Origin: Caldicellulosiruptoraceae bacterium PP1
Lineage (GTDB): Bacteria; Bacillota; Thermoanaerobacteria; Caldicellulosiruptorales; Caldicellulosiruptoraceae
Length of the DNA stretch: 64,000 nt
NCBI GenBank assembly: GCA_041320695.1
Contig: JBGGOQ010000005.1
Span: 62,001 to 126,000, forward strand
Direction: 5' to 3'
Part shown: one piece after another, positions 8,227-18,308 of the stretch
Position numbering within the stretch: position 1 is the stretch's first letter
Layout of the letters: every line of letters begins with the position of its first letter
Translations under genes and position numbers: made by a program
Notes under the pieces: generated by a model
Database searches by the model: none
Told to the model about the DNA's origin: nothing
The model's input: the letters and a program-made list of their open reading frames with translations, nothing else

Positions 8227-9841
8227 ATGTCCACCTTTGTACTATTGGCATTCTACGGCCTGAGCCAAAGGCTTTTGATGTAATTTTGAGTCCAGGTGCT
8301 GCTTGCTTTCTTTTGTATTCAGCCCTTTCAACCATCTTTATAACCCTTTCAACAAGGCTTCTTTCATATCCTAACTCGGTAATCTCATCAATACTTTTCA
8401 TATCTTCAATATAAGCAACTAAAATTGGATCTAAAATATCATAAGGGGGTAAAGAATCAGTATCATACTGATCAGGCCTTAATTCTGCTGAAGGTGGCTT
8501 TATAAGAATATTTTCAGGGATAATCTCTTTTTCTCTATTTATATATCTTGCAAGTTCATAAACAAGAAGTTTTGGCAAATCAGAAATAACTGCAAGCCCT
8601 CCTACCATATCACCATACAAAGTGCAATATCCAACAGCAATCTCAGATTTATTACCTGTTGTTAAAACCATTCTATTTTCTCTATTTGATATAAACATCA
8701 AGATATTTCCTCTTATTCTTGCTTGAATATTCTCTTCAGCAAGGTCTTTTTGTGTTTCCTCAGAATTATTAAACATCTTAATGTATGTTTTAAAAGGCTC
8801 TTCAATAGGATAAACCCTATATTCAATTGAAAGGTTTTGAGCTAAATTGTATGCGTCAGATTTACTGTGCTCTGAAGAATATCTTGAAGGCATAGATACT
8901 CCTAAGACATTCTCTTTACCAAGAGCCTCTACAGCAAGACAAGCAACAACAGCCGAATCAATACCGCCAGACAAGCCTACAACAGCTCGTTTGGTAAATC
9001 CTGTTTTATAAAAATAATCTCTAATCCCAAGAACAAGACCTTTATAAATCCAAGAGATATCTTCTTTAAAATCAAAAATATTTAAATTATTAATTTGTTC
9101 AGTGTCAAGTGTTATAATATCTTCTTCAAAGCCTTTTGCCATTTTTACAATTTGTCCATTTGTATTAATCACAACACTATTCCCATCAAATATAAGTTCA
9201 TCATTTCCACCTACTTGATTTACATATATGACAGGAAGCTTATATTTCTTTGCAGCAGTTTTTAATATATCAAAACGTTCATCCATTTTTTTGTAGTGAT
9301 AAGGTGATGCAGAGATATTTACTATAAAATCAGGGTTTTGTAATGAAAGCTCTTCTAAAACGTCAATGCCATAAAGCTGTCTATTATCAATATTCCAGAT
9401 ATCCTCACAGATATTTAAAGCTACCTTATATTCTCCAATTTTTACAACCTTTCTTTCTTTTGAAGGTAAAAAGTACCTATTTTCGTCAAATACATCATAA
9501 GAAGGGAGTAATGTTTTATGAACAACATCCATAATTTTTTTATCATGAATAACAACAGCACTATTGTATAATTTTCTATTACCTTCAATTCTTGATGGTG
9601 TACCTAAAATAACATATTGCATATTAACATGTTCAGTAATCTCTTTTAAACCATTTTCAACTGCATTTATAAAATCCTTTTGAAACAAAAGGTCCTTAGG
9701 TGGATAGCCTGTTATAGTAAGTTCAGGGAATATTATAAGGCATTCTTTATTTTTAAACCTATCAATAACCTCTATTATTTTTTTTGAATTTCCTTTTATA
9801 TCACCAATTGTTGGATTAATTTGTGCAATTACAATTTCCAT
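8225..9841 (-). CDS. nadE: Glutamine-dependent NAD+ synthetase
   Basis: The enzyme makes NAD+ from nicotinic acid adenine dinucleotide, using ammonia released from glutamine. This 538-residue protein has both modules. The N-terminal nitrilase-like glutaminase (about 1-250) has the Glu in FPELTITGYPP, a Lys in the LLPSYDVFDE region and the nucleophile Cys in ALNICEDIW. The C-terminal synthetase has the PP-loop SGGIDSAVVA and then TTGNKSEIAVGY. GAGGGACGC-type insertions are absent and the length is normal for the two-domain class. ATG 9841 follows AGGTGAAT. It is transcribed alone, convergent with the lipoprotein gene. Confidence 0.93.
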   Translation of the reverse strand: MEIVIAQINPTIGDIKGNSKKIIEVIDRFKNKECLIIFPELTITGYPPKDLLFQKDFINAVENGLKEITEHVNMQYVILGTPSRIEGNRKLYNSAVVIHDKKIMDVVHKTLLPSYDVFDENRYFLPSKERKVVKIGEYKVALNICEDIWNIDNRQLYGIDVLEELSLQNPDFIVNISASPYHYKKMDERFDILKTAAKKYKLPVIYVNQVGGNDELIFDGNSVVINTNGQIVKMAKGFEEDIITLDTEQINNLNIFDFKEDISWIYKGLVLGIRDYFYKTGFTKRAVVGLSGGIDSAVVACLAVEALGKENVLGVSMPSRYSSEHSKSDAYNLAQNLSIEYRVYPIEEPFKTYIKMFNNSEETQKDLAEENIQARIRGNILMFISNRENRMVLTTGNKSEIAVGYCTLYGDMVGGLAVISDLPKLLVYELARYINREKEIIPENILIKPPSAELRPDQYDTDSLPPYDILDPILVAYIEDMKSIDEITELGYERSLVERVIKMVERAEYKRKQAAPGLKITSKAFGSGRRMPIVQRWT

Positions 9842-9989
9842 ATTTATTCACCTACATTGTAAATATTTAAACAGTTAATATTTTATCACTGTAAAAGCTT
9901 AATATAAAGTGATTTTTGGATTATGAATAAATTAAAATCTTATCTCATATATATTCTTAAGGATATATTAATTTTTGGAGTGATTGGAA

Positions 9990-11069
9990 TTGGTAAATAG
10001 TGCTTATTTTTTCCCAGGGGCAAATTCATATAAAGGGTTTTTTTCATATTTTGATAATATAATAAGCCCAAAGGCTGCCAAAAAGATATATGTAATAAAA
10101 GGAGGGCCAGGAACTGGTAAATCAACATTTATGAGAAAGATAGGTAACTACTTAAACGAGAAAGGATATTTTGTAGAGTATTTTCACTGTTCATCTGATG
10201 TTGATTCATTAGATGGTATTTGTATACCAGAGCTTGGAATTGCATTTATTGATGGGACAGCACCCCATGTAATTGATCCTGTATATCCAGGAGCTGTTGA
10301 TGAAATAATAAATTTGGGTGACTATTTTGATGTATGCAAATTAGAAAAGGATAGGGAAAGTATTATTAATATCAATAATGAAATTTCTGAACAATTTAAA
10401 AATGCATACTCTGTTTTGAGGGCAATAAATTCATATAAAGAGATATTATTAAGAATTGAAGAAAAGTATATCTCAGAAGGTTACCTAAACAAGCTTTATG
10501 AGAATATTTGCCAGCAGATTTTTGGATATGCAAGAGTATCATATAGGAAAGGACAGAGAAGAAAACTTTTCTTATCAGCTATAACACCACAAGGCTTTCA
10601 ATCATTTATAAAAGAAAACGCAAAAAGATTTTATAATGTATTTGTTATAAACTCAGAGTTTGAAAGTTCGCTGCAAATTTTAAATAAGATTATGGATTAT
10701 GCAATAGAACGTGGATTTGATGTTGAAATGTTTTATTGCGGATTTAACCCCAAAAAGCTTGAACATTTAGCTATTCCCGAACTTTCCACATTTATTATTA
10801 CTTCAAACAGATATCATACAATAACAGATAGCACATTTAATAATATAAAAGTTGACTTTGATAAAGCATTTAATGGAGCAGATAGAGAGCTATTTAATGA
10901 AGTAAATTTGCATATCAGCAATGAGTTTGTAAAAGTAATTAACTTTTTGAAAAAAGCAAAAGGCTTGCATGATGAACTTGAAAAATTTTATATACAGGCT
11001 ATGGATTTTGATAGTGTTGAAAACAAATTTAAAGAGGTCTGTGATGAATTAGAAAGCTTTATAATATAA
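9990..11069 (+). CDS. P-loop ATPase, PRK06851-like
   Basis: This protein of about 359 residues has a Walker A motif KGGPGTGKST near residue 38, preceded by FFPGANSYKGF. It resembles the uncharacterised PRK06851-type family of firmicute nucleotide-binding proteins. That family looks like two related halves; here the second half (FINSEFESSLQ, EMFYCGFNPKKLEHLAIPEL) mirrors the first (EYFHCSSDVDSLDGICIPEL) but lacks a good P-loop. The role is unknown. Start choice is between TTG 9984 and TTG 9990; I prefer 9990 because TTGGAG lies about 9 bp upstream. It is followed by a GH15 gene in the same direction. Confidence 0.7.
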   Translation: MVNSAYFFPGANSYKGFFSYFDNIISPKAAKKIYVIKGGPGTGKSTFMRKIGNYLNEKGYFVEYFHCSSDVDSLDGICIPELGIAFIDGTAPHVIDPVYPGAVDEIINLGDYFDVCKLEKDRESIININNEISEQFKNAYSVLRAINSYKEILLRIEEKYISEGYLNKLYENICQQIFGYARVSYRKGQRRKLFLSAITPQGFQSFIKENAKRFYNVFVINSEFESSLQILNKIMDYAIERGFDVEMFYCGFNPKKLEHLAIPELSTFIITSNRYHTITDSTFNNIKVDFDKAFNGADRELFNEVNLHISNEFVKVINFLKKAKGLHDELEKFYIQAMDFDSVENKFKEVCDELESFII

Positions 11070-11163
11070 AACCATTGTTAAATTATATAAAATTATTTAT
11101 AATATAAATATACATTATGCAAATGTTTGCAATACTATTTTGTTAAGGAGTATGAGAAACAGT

Positions 11164-12996
11164 ATGAAAAAACCATATTTAATAGAAGCAATAATTGGCA
11201 ACTCAAAATCACTCGCTCAGATTGATCAAAATGGAATAATGCAAAGATATTATTGGCCTTCAATTGATTATTTTCAGCAGATAAAACTTCTATTACCTGC
11301 TGTATATAACGATGGACTTATATTTTTTGAGGACATAAAATTAAAAAAAGAAGCACAATATGTTGATGATTTTGCATATCAAGTAAAATACTCACTTGGT
11401 AATAAAGAAATAAAACAAACTGATTTTATAGACTTTACATCAGATAGTATAGTCAGATGCTGGGAAGCTGATTTTGATGATTTTTTTGTATTCTTTGAGC
11501 CTATGATAAACGAGCATAAAAATTTTAATGCAGCTTATTTTGACAAGCAAAATGACCTATGTTTTGTATATCTTCATAATACAATTGCTGCTATTACCTT
11601 TGAAAATGGAATAAAGAGCTTTACCTTAGCAGAAGGTATCAAGGATGCAAAGGATTGCATCCTTGAAGGGATTGAAGAAATAACAAGGCCACAGATAGCA
11701 CTCAAAGCTAAAAAAAGTGAAAGATATGTTTTATATATTACATTTGGTAATTCAAAAGATGAAGTTATAAGAAAGATAAATAAATTAAGAAAAATGGGAT
11801 ATGAAAGCATTTATCAAGACAATGTAACTTATTGGGAGTATAGATTCAATAGATTAAATTTAAATGTAGCAACAGATGAAAGTATTAATAGTATTGTAAA
11901 GAGAAGTGCCTATGTTTTTTATCTTCTACAGAATAGAGAAACAGGTGGAATTATTGCTGCACCAGAATTTGATGAAGAATTTTCAAAGTGCGGTGGATAT
12001 GGATTTTCGTGGGGAAGAGATGCTGCTTTTATTACTGTTTCAATGGATAAGCTTGGTATGCATGATGAGGTTGAGAAGTTTTATAACTTTAAGTTTTCAT
12101 GTCAAGAAGCAGATGGAAGTTGGAATCAAAGATATTGGACAGATGGCACATTAGCACCATCTTGGGGAATACAGATTGATGAAACTGCTTCAATAATATG
12201 GGGATTTATTAAACACTGTGAAGAAAATGAAAAATATCATCTTATTGAAAAATACAAAAAAAACCTACAAAAAGCAATTGAATTTTTACTTAAAAATATT
12301 GATGAACAAAAAGGGCTAATATTAAAAAGCTTTGACCTGTGGGAAGAAAGACAGGGAATCCATCTTTACTCAAATGCAGCAATTTATGCAGCACTTGAAG
12401 TTGCTAAAAGATATTTCTTTGAACTTACATTAGAAATTGAGATAAAGATAAAGGCATTGGTTTCACAAACATTTACTAGGTTTATTTTAAATGAACAAAA
12501 TATATATGCTCGAACAGTTGATATGAGAGTTTCAAAAGAACTATATAATTTATTGGATAATGACAATAGGTATTTAGAGCCTGATGATAAATACAATATA
12601 ATAAAATATTATCAAAAAGTTGACAATGTTATGGACGCAAGTATAATTGGTGCTTTTTATCCATTTATGATGATAGAAAATAATGAGGTTTTGGAAAATA
12701 CAATTAAAAATATTGAAACAAGTTGCACAAGTTCATTTTCTGGCGGAATAAAGAGATACGCAAATGACACTTATGCAGGAGGAAATCCATGGATTATTAC
12801 AACACTTTGGCTTGCTATATACTATAAAAAAGTAGGAAATATTGAAAGAGCAAATGAATTATTTAATTGGGCATTTAAGCATGCACAAAAAAATGGACTT
12901 TTACCTGAACAAATTGACAAATTGACAGGTCAGAGTGCTTGGGTTGTTCCGCTTGCATGGTCACATGCAATGTTTGTTTTATATCTTTATGAGTAA
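11164..12996 (+). CDS. Glycoside hydrolase family 15 protein (glucoamylase/trehalase-like)
   Basis: GH15 enzymes are inverting exo-hydrolases acting on alpha-glucosidic bonds. This protein of about 610 residues has an N-terminal beta-sandwich-like part and a C-terminal (alpha/alpha)6 barrel. The barrel carries GGYGFSWGRDAAF, SWGIQIDETASIIWG, the general-acid segment FDLWEERQGIHLYSNAA, and GGNPWIITTLWLA near the end. No signal peptide is visible, so it is probably cytoplasmic and may act on storage glycan or trehalose; the substrate is undetermined. In-frame starts are ATG 11152 and ATG 11164 after AAGGAG at 11145-11150, and neither has ideal spacing. A bidirectional terminator follows. Confidence 0.82.
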   Translation: MKKPYLIEAIIGNSKSLAQIDQNGIMQRYYWPSIDYFQQIKLLLPAVYNDGLIFFEDIKLKKEAQYVDDFAYQVKYSLGNKEIKQTDFIDFTSDSIVRCWEADFDDFFVFFEPMINEHKNFNAAYFDKQNDLCFVYLHNTIAAITFENGIKSFTLAEGIKDAKDCILEGIEEITRPQIALKAKKSERYVLYITFGNSKDEVIRKINKLRKMGYESIYQDNVTYWEYRFNRLNLNVATDESINSIVKRSAYVFYLLQNRETGGIIAAPEFDEEFSKCGGYGFSWGRDAAFITVSMDKLGMHDEVEKFYNFKFSCQEADGSWNQRYWTDGTLAPSWGIQIDETASIIWGFIKHCEENEKYHLIEKYKKNLQKAIEFLLKNIDEQKGLILKSFDLWEERQGIHLYSNAAIYAALEVAKRYFFELTLEIEIKIKALVSQTFTRFILNEQNIYARTVDMRVSKELYNLLDNDNRYLEPDDKYNIIKYYQKVDNVMDASIIGAFYPFMMIENNEVLENTIKNIETSCTSSFSGGIKRYANDTYAGGNPWIITTLWLAIYYKKVGNIERANELFNWAFKHAQKNGLLPEQIDKLTGQSAWVVPLAWSHAMFVLYLYE

Positions 12997-13001
12997 AAAA
13001 G

Positions 13002-13035
13002 TAGGGTGTTGCAAATTCGACACCCTATTTTTTTT
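13002..13035. terminator. Terminator after GH15 gene
   Basis: TAGGGTGT and ACACCCTA pair around a short loop and are followed by a run of eight or more T. The A-run on the left makes it usable from the minus side as well. Confidence 0.8.
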
Positions 13036-13096
13036 AGACACTGTTAATATTTATCTACCATATATAACATAAAAAAACTATATTTTTAGTTTTACG

Positions 13097-13753
13097 CTAA
13101 GCTTTGTATTTACACCTATCAAATAAAACACATTCAAAGCATTTAGGCTGCTTTTTGGTACATGCATTCTTACAATGTATAACAATTAATGCATGGTATT
13201 CATTAAATAAATTAGAGTCTTTATCTAAGTTATCCATAAAAATCTTTTGAAGAGTATGATATTCAATATCTGGTGAATCAATAATTCCTAATCTATAAAA
13301 AAGGCGTTTTGTATAAGCATCAATAACAAAAATTGGCTTTTCTGAAGCATAAAGAATTATGCTATCTGCTGTTTCGGGGCCTATGCCTTTTATGGATAAT
13401 AACTTTTCTCTTAATGTTTTTAAATCTTGATTTAAAAATTCATCAAGGTCATTGTTATATCTTTCATTTATATATGAACAGAAAAATTTAAGTCTTTCTG
13501 CTTTTTGGTTATAATAACCAGCAGGTTTTATGCATTCCTTTATAATATCTTCGGAAGTATCAATAATTTTCTCCAAAGAAAGAATATTATATTTTTTAAG
13601 ATTATCAATTGCTTTTTCAACATTAGACCAGGAGGTATTTTGCGTTAAAATTGCTCCAACAATCATTTCAAACTTGCTTTGTGCAGGCCACCAATGTTGA
13701 GGGCCATAAAAATCAAACAATTTATGGTATATATCTAAAAGAAGCTTTTTCAA
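13097..13753 (-). CDS. HhH-GPD base-excision DNA glycosylase (endonuclease III-like)
   Basis: This 218-residue protein of the HhH-GPD superfamily has an N-terminal FYGPQHWWPAQSKFEMIVGA.LTQNTSW, the helix-hairpin-helix LLSIKGIGPETADSIILYA, and the catalytic Asp in FVIDAYTKRLFYRLG. A C-terminal four-Cys iron-sulfur pattern reads CKNACTKKQPKCFECVLFDRC. The lyase Lys of classical Nth (in its GxGRKTA) is replaced (GIGPETA), so it is more like a monofunctional glycosylase of the MagIII type that removes alkylated bases; that is inferred. It starts with TTG behind GGTGAAGG and sits 21 bp after the next upstream gene on this strand. Confidence 0.82.
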   Translation of the reverse strand: MKKLLLDIYHKLFDFYGPQHWWPAQSKFEMIVGAILTQNTSWSNVEKAIDNLKKYNILSLEKIIDTSEDIIKECIKPAGYYNQKAERLKFFCSYINERYNNDLDEFLNQDLKTLREKLLSIKGIGPETADSIILYASEKPIFVIDAYTKRLFYRLGIIDSPDIEYHTLQKIFMDNLDKDSNLFNEYHALIVIHCKNACTKKQPKCFECVLFDRCKYKA

Positions 13754-13774
13754 AAACCTTCACCACCACATTTA

Positions 13775-14521
13775 TCAGTCGTTGTCATTCTTTACTACAC
13801 TAAATTTATAAACACTTCTGTTAAAAACATTGAAAAAATCAACTGTATGGTCATCTTTTATAACAGATAAAAGGCTTAATGAAGTATTATTGTCTTTTCT
13901 TTCAACATACAAAGTAAGAACAATTAGATAACCATCAATAAATCCAGTTTTTGAGTTAGTATTACTATTTTGAGGATAAAAAACAACAGCAGCATTGATA
14001 TACTTTGACTTAAGGTCAATTTTTTCAATAAAGATATCGTATAATCCTTTATCAAATATGTTAGACGATAAAATCTCATTTTTTATATATTTAATAACAG
14101 GAGTATAATAAACCATTTCAGATTCTGATACCTTGTTTTTATATTCAGATATCTTACTATATGAAACACTATTTGTGGTATTAATATATGTATTTTTATT
14201 TACAGTGTTATTTTGCACATTGCTATATCCTTTATTATTATTTGAGTTTGTAGAATTATTAATATTTCCATTGGCATTACCATTAATAGTGCTGTTAGAG
14301 TTATTTACACTATAGTTATTAGCAGCAACAATATTATTAGTGTTTTTATATATATCATCACTGCTTGAATTTTGAGTATTAGCATAATCGGGTTTTGTAA
14401 TATATAATGCTTGAGATTTTTGTTCAACTTTTTTTGGTTGATTAGTTAGTACATGAAATATATAAAATGATACTAATACAAAAGCTACAATTGTTATAAA
14501 TCTATTAATTGTTTTATTCAA
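13775..14521 (-). CDS. Membrane-anchored protein with Asn/Ser-rich linker
   Basis: I do not recognise a family. The protein (about 248 residues) has an N-terminal membrane anchor (INRFITIVAFVLVSFYIFHV), then a low-complexity linker rich in Asn, Ser and Thr (about 45-120). A folded C-terminal domain of about 120 residues follows, containing YLIVLTLYVERKDN and SLLSVIKDDHTVDFFNVF. The anchor-linker-domain layout suggests an extracytoplasmic domain held off the membrane. TTG 14521 follows AAGGGTGAT; the in-frame GTG at 14530 is inside the ribosome site. It is divergent from gltX and upstream of the glycosylase gene, with which it may be co-transcribed. Confidence 0.6.
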   Translation of the reverse strand: MNKTINRFITIVAFVLVSFYIFHVLTNQPKKVEQKSQALYITKPDYANTQNSSSDDIYKNTNNIVAANNYSVNNSNSTINGNANGNINNSTNSNNNKGYSNVQNNTVNKNTYINTTNSVSYSKISEYKNKVSESEMVYYTPVIKYIKNEILSSNIFDKGLYDIFIEKIDLKSKYINAAVVFYPQNSNTNSKTGFIDGYLIVLTLYVERKDNNTSLSLLSVIKDDHTVDFFNVFNRSVYKFSVVKNDND

Positions 14522-14592
14522 TAAAATCACCCTTCTTTTTTTAGTATATAATATTATATAATATATATCGGCAATATCATAATGAAAAAAAT

Positions 14593-14622
14593 TTGATAAA
14601 ATTGTAATGACAAAATTATAAT
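14593..14622 (+). promoter_or_regulatory. SigmaA-type promoter for gltX
   Basis: TTGATA (14593-14598) and TATAAT (14617-14622) are separated by 18 bp, and the gltX ATG follows 48 bp downstream. No T-box leader fits in that short leader. Confidence 0.6.
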
Positions 14623-14669
14623 AGAAGTATTAAAGATATATTATAAAGAATTGAAAGGATGTAATTTTT

Positions 14670-16130
14670 ATGGCAGAAGTAAGATGTAGATTTGCACCAA
14701 GTCCAACAGGACATCTTCATATTGGTGGTGCAAGAACAGCTTTATTTAATTATTTGTTTGCAAAAAAATATAATGGAAAGTTTTTAGTTAGAATAGAGGA
14801 TACAGATTTAGAAAGGTCATCTGTTGAGTCAGAAAGAGTTATTATAAACGATTTAAGATGGCTTGGAATTGAATGGGACGAAGGCATAGATGTTGATGGT
14901 GAGCACGGCCCTTATCGTTCAACCGAAAGGGTTGGTATTTATAAAAAATATATCGATGACTTACTTGAAAAAGGATTTGCATATTTTTGTTATTGTTCAG
15001 AAGAAGAGCTTGAAGCAGAGAGGCAAGAGCTTCTATCAAAAGGACAAATGCCAAGATATATGGGAAAGTGTAGAAACTTATCAAAAGAGGATAGAGAAAG
15101 GTTAGAAAAAGAAGGTAGAAAACCAACAATTAGATTTAGAGTGCCAGAAAATATGCTTTTAGTAGTTGAGGATTTGGTTCGTGGAAGGGTTGAATTTAAT
15201 AGCAATGATATTGGTGACTTTGTAATAGTAAAATCTGATGGTATTCCAACATATAACTTTGCTGTTGTAATTGATGATCATCTTATGGAAATAACTCATG
15301 TAATAAGAGGAGAGGAACATCTTTCAAATACTCCAAGGCAGCTTCTTATATATAAGGCATTTAATTGGGATGAACCCAAATTTGCACATGTTTCTTTAAT
15401 ACTTGGTAAAGACAGGACAAAGATGAGCAAACGACATGGCTCAACTTGGGTTGAACAATATAGAGATCAAGGCTACTTAAAAGAAGGCATTATTAACTTC
15501 TTGGCATTACTTGGTTGGTCACCAAGTGAAGACATTGAGATATTTGACATGGATTACCTTATTAAAAACTTTACTTTTGATAGAGTTTCAAAAAACCCAG
15601 CAATTTTTGATTTAGATAAACTAAACTATATTAATTCACAACATATAAAGAAAACTGAAATTTCTAAGTTAGTTGAGCTTTGCATACCATATTTAATTGA
15701 AGCAGGCTTCATTAAAAAAGATGAAGTCCAATTTAAATATGCTATTATAGAAAGAATAGTAAAAATACTTTATGATGGACTTGATTATCTTTCTCAAATC
15801 AAGGAAAGAGCTGAGGTATTTTTTAACAACAATATTGAACTTGAGAATGAAGAAGCAAAAGAGGTTATGAAATGGGAACATGTTAAAACACTATTAGAAG
15901 TATTTAGAGATAAGATTGAAAAAAGTGAAATAATTACTGTTGATAGCATAAAACAAGTATTTAAAGAGATACAAAAAGAAACAGGATATAAAGGCAAAAA
16001 CTTATTTATGCCAATAAGAGTTGCAATTACTGGTAAAACACATGGACCAGAATTGGTTGAGATATGCGAAATAATAGGCAAAGAAAACATACTAAACAGA
16101 TTGGAATTATCAAAAACGTGGTATAATTAG
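14670..16130 (+). CDS. gltX: Glutamyl-tRNA synthetase
   Basis: The enzyme charges tRNA-Glu, and commonly tRNA-Gln in bacteria that use amidotransferase. It is a 486-residue class I synthetase with RFAPSPTGHLHIGGART (HIGH motif) at the N-terminus, RIEDTD, and DRTKMSKRHGS (KMSKS-type loop) near residue 255. The C-terminal anticodon-binding helical domain is of normal length. ATG 14670 follows GAAAGGATG. It is the first gene of gltX-cysE-cysS, the same order as in Bacillus. Confidence 0.95.
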   Translation: MAEVRCRFAPSPTGHLHIGGARTALFNYLFAKKYNGKFLVRIEDTDLERSSVESERVIINDLRWLGIEWDEGIDVDGEHGPYRSTERVGIYKKYIDDLLEKGFAYFCYCSEEELEAERQELLSKGQMPRYMGKCRNLSKEDRERLEKEGRKPTIRFRVPENMLLVVEDLVRGRVEFNSNDIGDFVIVKSDGIPTYNFAVVIDDHLMEITHVIRGEEHLSNTPRQLLIYKAFNWDEPKFAHVSLILGKDRTKMSKRHGSTWVEQYRDQGYLKEGIINFLALLGWSPSEDIEIFDMDYLIKNFTFDRVSKNPAIFDLDKLNYINSQHIKKTEISKLVELCIPYLIEAGFIKKDEVQFKYAIIERIVKILYDGLDYLSQIKERAEVFFNNNIELENEEAKEVMKWEHVKTLLEVFRDKIEKSEIITVDSIKQVFKEIQKETGYKGKNLFMPIRVAITGKTHGPELVEICEIIGKENILNRLELSKTWYN

Positions 16131-16161
16131 ATTATAAATAATACTTAAAAAGGGATGGACA

Positions 16162-16875
16162 ATGATTAAGATATTTCAATTAATAAAAGAAGAAATGAAT
16201 GTTATTGTTGAAAAGGACCCAGCTTGCAAAAGCAAGTGGGAGACCTTATTATATCCAAGCCTTTGGGCAATGATTCATTATAGAATAGCTCATTGGTTTT
16301 ATGTAAGAAAGAAATTCTTTATTGCAAGATGGATTTCCCAAAGAAGCAGGAAAAAAACAGGCATTGAAATACACCCCGGTGCAAAAATAGGCAAAAGGGT
16401 TTTTATAGATCATGGAATGGGTGTAGTAATTGGCGAAACTGCAGAAATTGGTGATGATGTTTTGATTTATCAAGGTGTGACACTTGGTGGAACAGGGAAA
16501 GATAAAGGTAAAAGGCATCCTACAATTGGGAATAATGTTTCAATAGGTGCAGGTGCAAAGATTTTAGGTCCATTTAGAGTAGGAGATAATTCAAAAATAG
16601 GGGCAAACGCAGTAGTTTTACGTGAGGTTGAAAATAATTCTACTGTTGTAGGAGTTCCTGGAAGGGTTGTTGTAAAAGATAATAAACGTATTGCCACAAC
16701 AAGCGAGCAATTAGACCAAGTAAGACTTCCTGACCCTATATCAATGCAGATTTGCAAGCTTGAGTCTAAGATTGAACACCTTGAGAAAAAGCTTTTAGAT
16801 TACGAAAGGAGATTAAAAGAGTATGAGGCTTTACAACACTCTCACAATGAAAGAGGAGGAATTTCAGCCTCTTGA
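16162..16875 (+). CDS. cysE: Serine O-acetyltransferase
   Basis: CysE transfers acetyl from acetyl-CoA to L-serine, giving O-acetylserine for cysteine synthesis. This 237-residue protein has an N-terminal helical part and a left-handed beta-helix with hexapeptide repeats ([20 protein letters not shown], then [20 protein letters not shown]), the catalytic His/Asp of FIDHGMG, and PGRVV at the end of the helix. The long coiled C-terminus ([20 protein letters not shown]) is extended. Its last 53 bases overlap cysS, so the two are translationally coupled. Confidence 0.94.
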   Translation: MIKIFQLIKEEMNVIVEKDPACKSKWETLLYPSLWAMIHYRIAHWFYVRKKFFIARWISQRSRKKTGIEIHPGAKIGKRVFIDHGMGVVIGETAEIGDDVLIYQGVTLGGTGKDKGKRHPTIGNNVSIGAGAKILGPFRVGDNSKIGANAVVLREVENNSTVVGVPGRVVVKDNKRIATTSEQLDQVRLPDPISMQICKLESKIEHLEKKLLDYERRLKEYEALQHSHNERGGISAS

Positions 16876-18217
16876 AGGAAATAAAGTTAAAATATATGTT
16901 TGCGGTCCAACTGTTTATGATTTTATCCATATTGGTAATGCAAGGCCTATGATTGTTTTTGACGTTTTAAGAAGATACCTTGAATATAAAGGCTATGAGG
17001 TAATTTTTGTTTCAAATTTTACTGATGTTGATGATAAACTAATTAAAAGAGCAAATAATGAAAATACCACTGTGCTTGATATTGCAAATAGATTTATAAA
17101 TGAGTTTTATAAAGATGCTGAAAGATTAAATATAAAAAGAGCGACAATAAACCCAAGAGCTACACAAGAAATTGATGGTATGATTAAACTTATTCAAACA
17201 CTTATTGATAAAGGTTATGCATATGTATCAAATAACGATGTATATTTTAGAACTAAAAAATTTGCTGAGTATGGAAAGTTATCACACAAAAATATAGAAG
17301 AGCTTTATGCAGGTGCAAGGATTGAAGTAAATGAAATAAAGGAAGACCCTTTGGATTTTGCTTTATGGAAAGGTAAAAAAGAAGGTGAAATAGCTTGGGA
17401 TTCTCCATGGGGAGAAGGTAGACCAGGTTGGCATATTGAGTGTTCTGTTATGGCAATGAAATATTTAGGTGAAACAATTGATATTCATGCTGGTGGGCAA
17501 GACCTTATATTTCCTCACCATGAAAATGAAATAGCACAGAGTGAAGCAGCAACTGGAAAGCCTTTTGCAAGGTTTTGGCTTCATAACGGCTATTTAAATA
17601 TAAATAATGAGAAAATGTCAAAATCATTAGGTAACTTCTTTACTGTTCGCGATATTATTGAAAAATATAAGCCTGAAGCATTAAGACTTTTTATGCTTTC
17701 AGCTCATTATAGAAAGCCTATAAACTTTAGCATTGATTTGATAGAACAAGCTGAGACTGCATTAGAAAGAATATATAATTGCTATGATAATATATTGTTT
17801 TTACTTGATAATAACACCTCTGATGTGGATGAGAATGATTTAATTTTATTAAAAGCATTAGATAGAAATAAGGCTAAATTTTTGCAAGCAATGGAAGAGG
17901 ATTTGAACACTGCTGAAGCAATTGGGTATTTATTTGATTTAATTAGAGAAATTAATACCTATTCAAATAGTGTTAGCAAAAACCTCCTAAACCAAGCATT
18001 ACAAATTCTAAAAGAATTATGCTCAATACTTGGTATACTCGAGCAGCATAAAAAATCAGAGGATATTCCAAATGAAATAAGAGAACTTGTAGAAAAAAGG
18101 CAAATTGCAAGGAAAAACAAGGATTTTAAAGAAGCAGATAGGATAAGAGATGAATTAAAATCAATGGGATATACTCTACTTGATACACCACAAGGGGTTA
18201 AGATAATAAGAGAATAA
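16823..18217 (+). CDS. cysS: Cysteinyl-tRNA synthetase
   Basis: This 464-residue class I synthetase charges tRNA-Cys. It has the Zn ligand Cys in [11 protein letters not shown], the HIGH motif in FIHIGNARP, further Zn ligands in WHIECSVMA and [13 protein letters not shown], and the KMSKS motif [12 protein letters not shown]. The C-terminal DALR and anticodon regions are normal. ATG 16823 lies inside cysE behind a weak AGATTAAAAGAG, which gives the unusually large 53-bp overlap. The N-terminus MRLYNTLT matches the usual family start, so the overlap looks real. Confidence 0.95.
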   Translation: MRLYNTLTMKEEEFQPLEGNKVKIYVCGPTVYDFIHIGNARPMIVFDVLRRYLEYKGYEVIFVSNFTDVDDKLIKRANNENTTVLDIANRFINEFYKDAERLNIKRATINPRATQEIDGMIKLIQTLIDKGYAYVSNNDVYFRTKKFAEYGKLSHKNIEELYAGARIEVNEIKEDPLDFALWKGKKEGEIAWDSPWGEGRPGWHIECSVMAMKYLGETIDIHAGGQDLIFPHHENEIAQSEAATGKPFARFWLHNGYLNINNEKMSKSLGNFFTVRDIIEKYKPEALRLFMLSAHYRKPINFSIDLIEQAETALERIYNCYDNILFLLDNNTSDVDENDLILLKALDRNKAKFLQAMEEDLNTAEAIGYLFDLIREINTYSNSVSKNLLNQALQILKELCSILGILEQHKKSEDIPNEIRELVEKRQIARKNKDFKEADRIRDELKSMGYTLLDTPQGVKIIRE

Positions 18218-18267
18218 AAGGTTTACTAAATCATGTTATTCTTTATAATGATAACATACAAAACATT

Positions 18268-18304
18268 GAGGGTGCTCAAATATTTTTTTTGAGACACCCT
18301 CTCA
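18268..18304 (+). terminator. Terminator of the gltX-cysE-cysS operon
   Basis: GAGGGTG(C)TCAAA and TTTGAG(A)CACCCTC pair around a T-rich loop, with TTTTT following. It lies between converging genes and could act on both strands. Confidence 0.75.
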
Positions 18305-18308
18305 CTTT

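Noticed and set aside
14180-14420. A DNA microsatellite or CRISPR-like repeat
   Set aside because: The Asn/Ser-rich linker is low complexity at protein level; there are no regular DNA repeats or spacers. No CRISPR array was seen anywhere in the window.
14530-14669. T-box leader for gltX-cysE-cysS
   Set aside because: The space between the promoter and gltX is too short and has no T-box core or terminator.
14842-15129. Antisense reading frames across gltX, cysE, cysS, spoIIE, trkA and the DUF4914 gene
   Set aside because: They have no ribosome sites and lie over well-conserved genes on the other strand.
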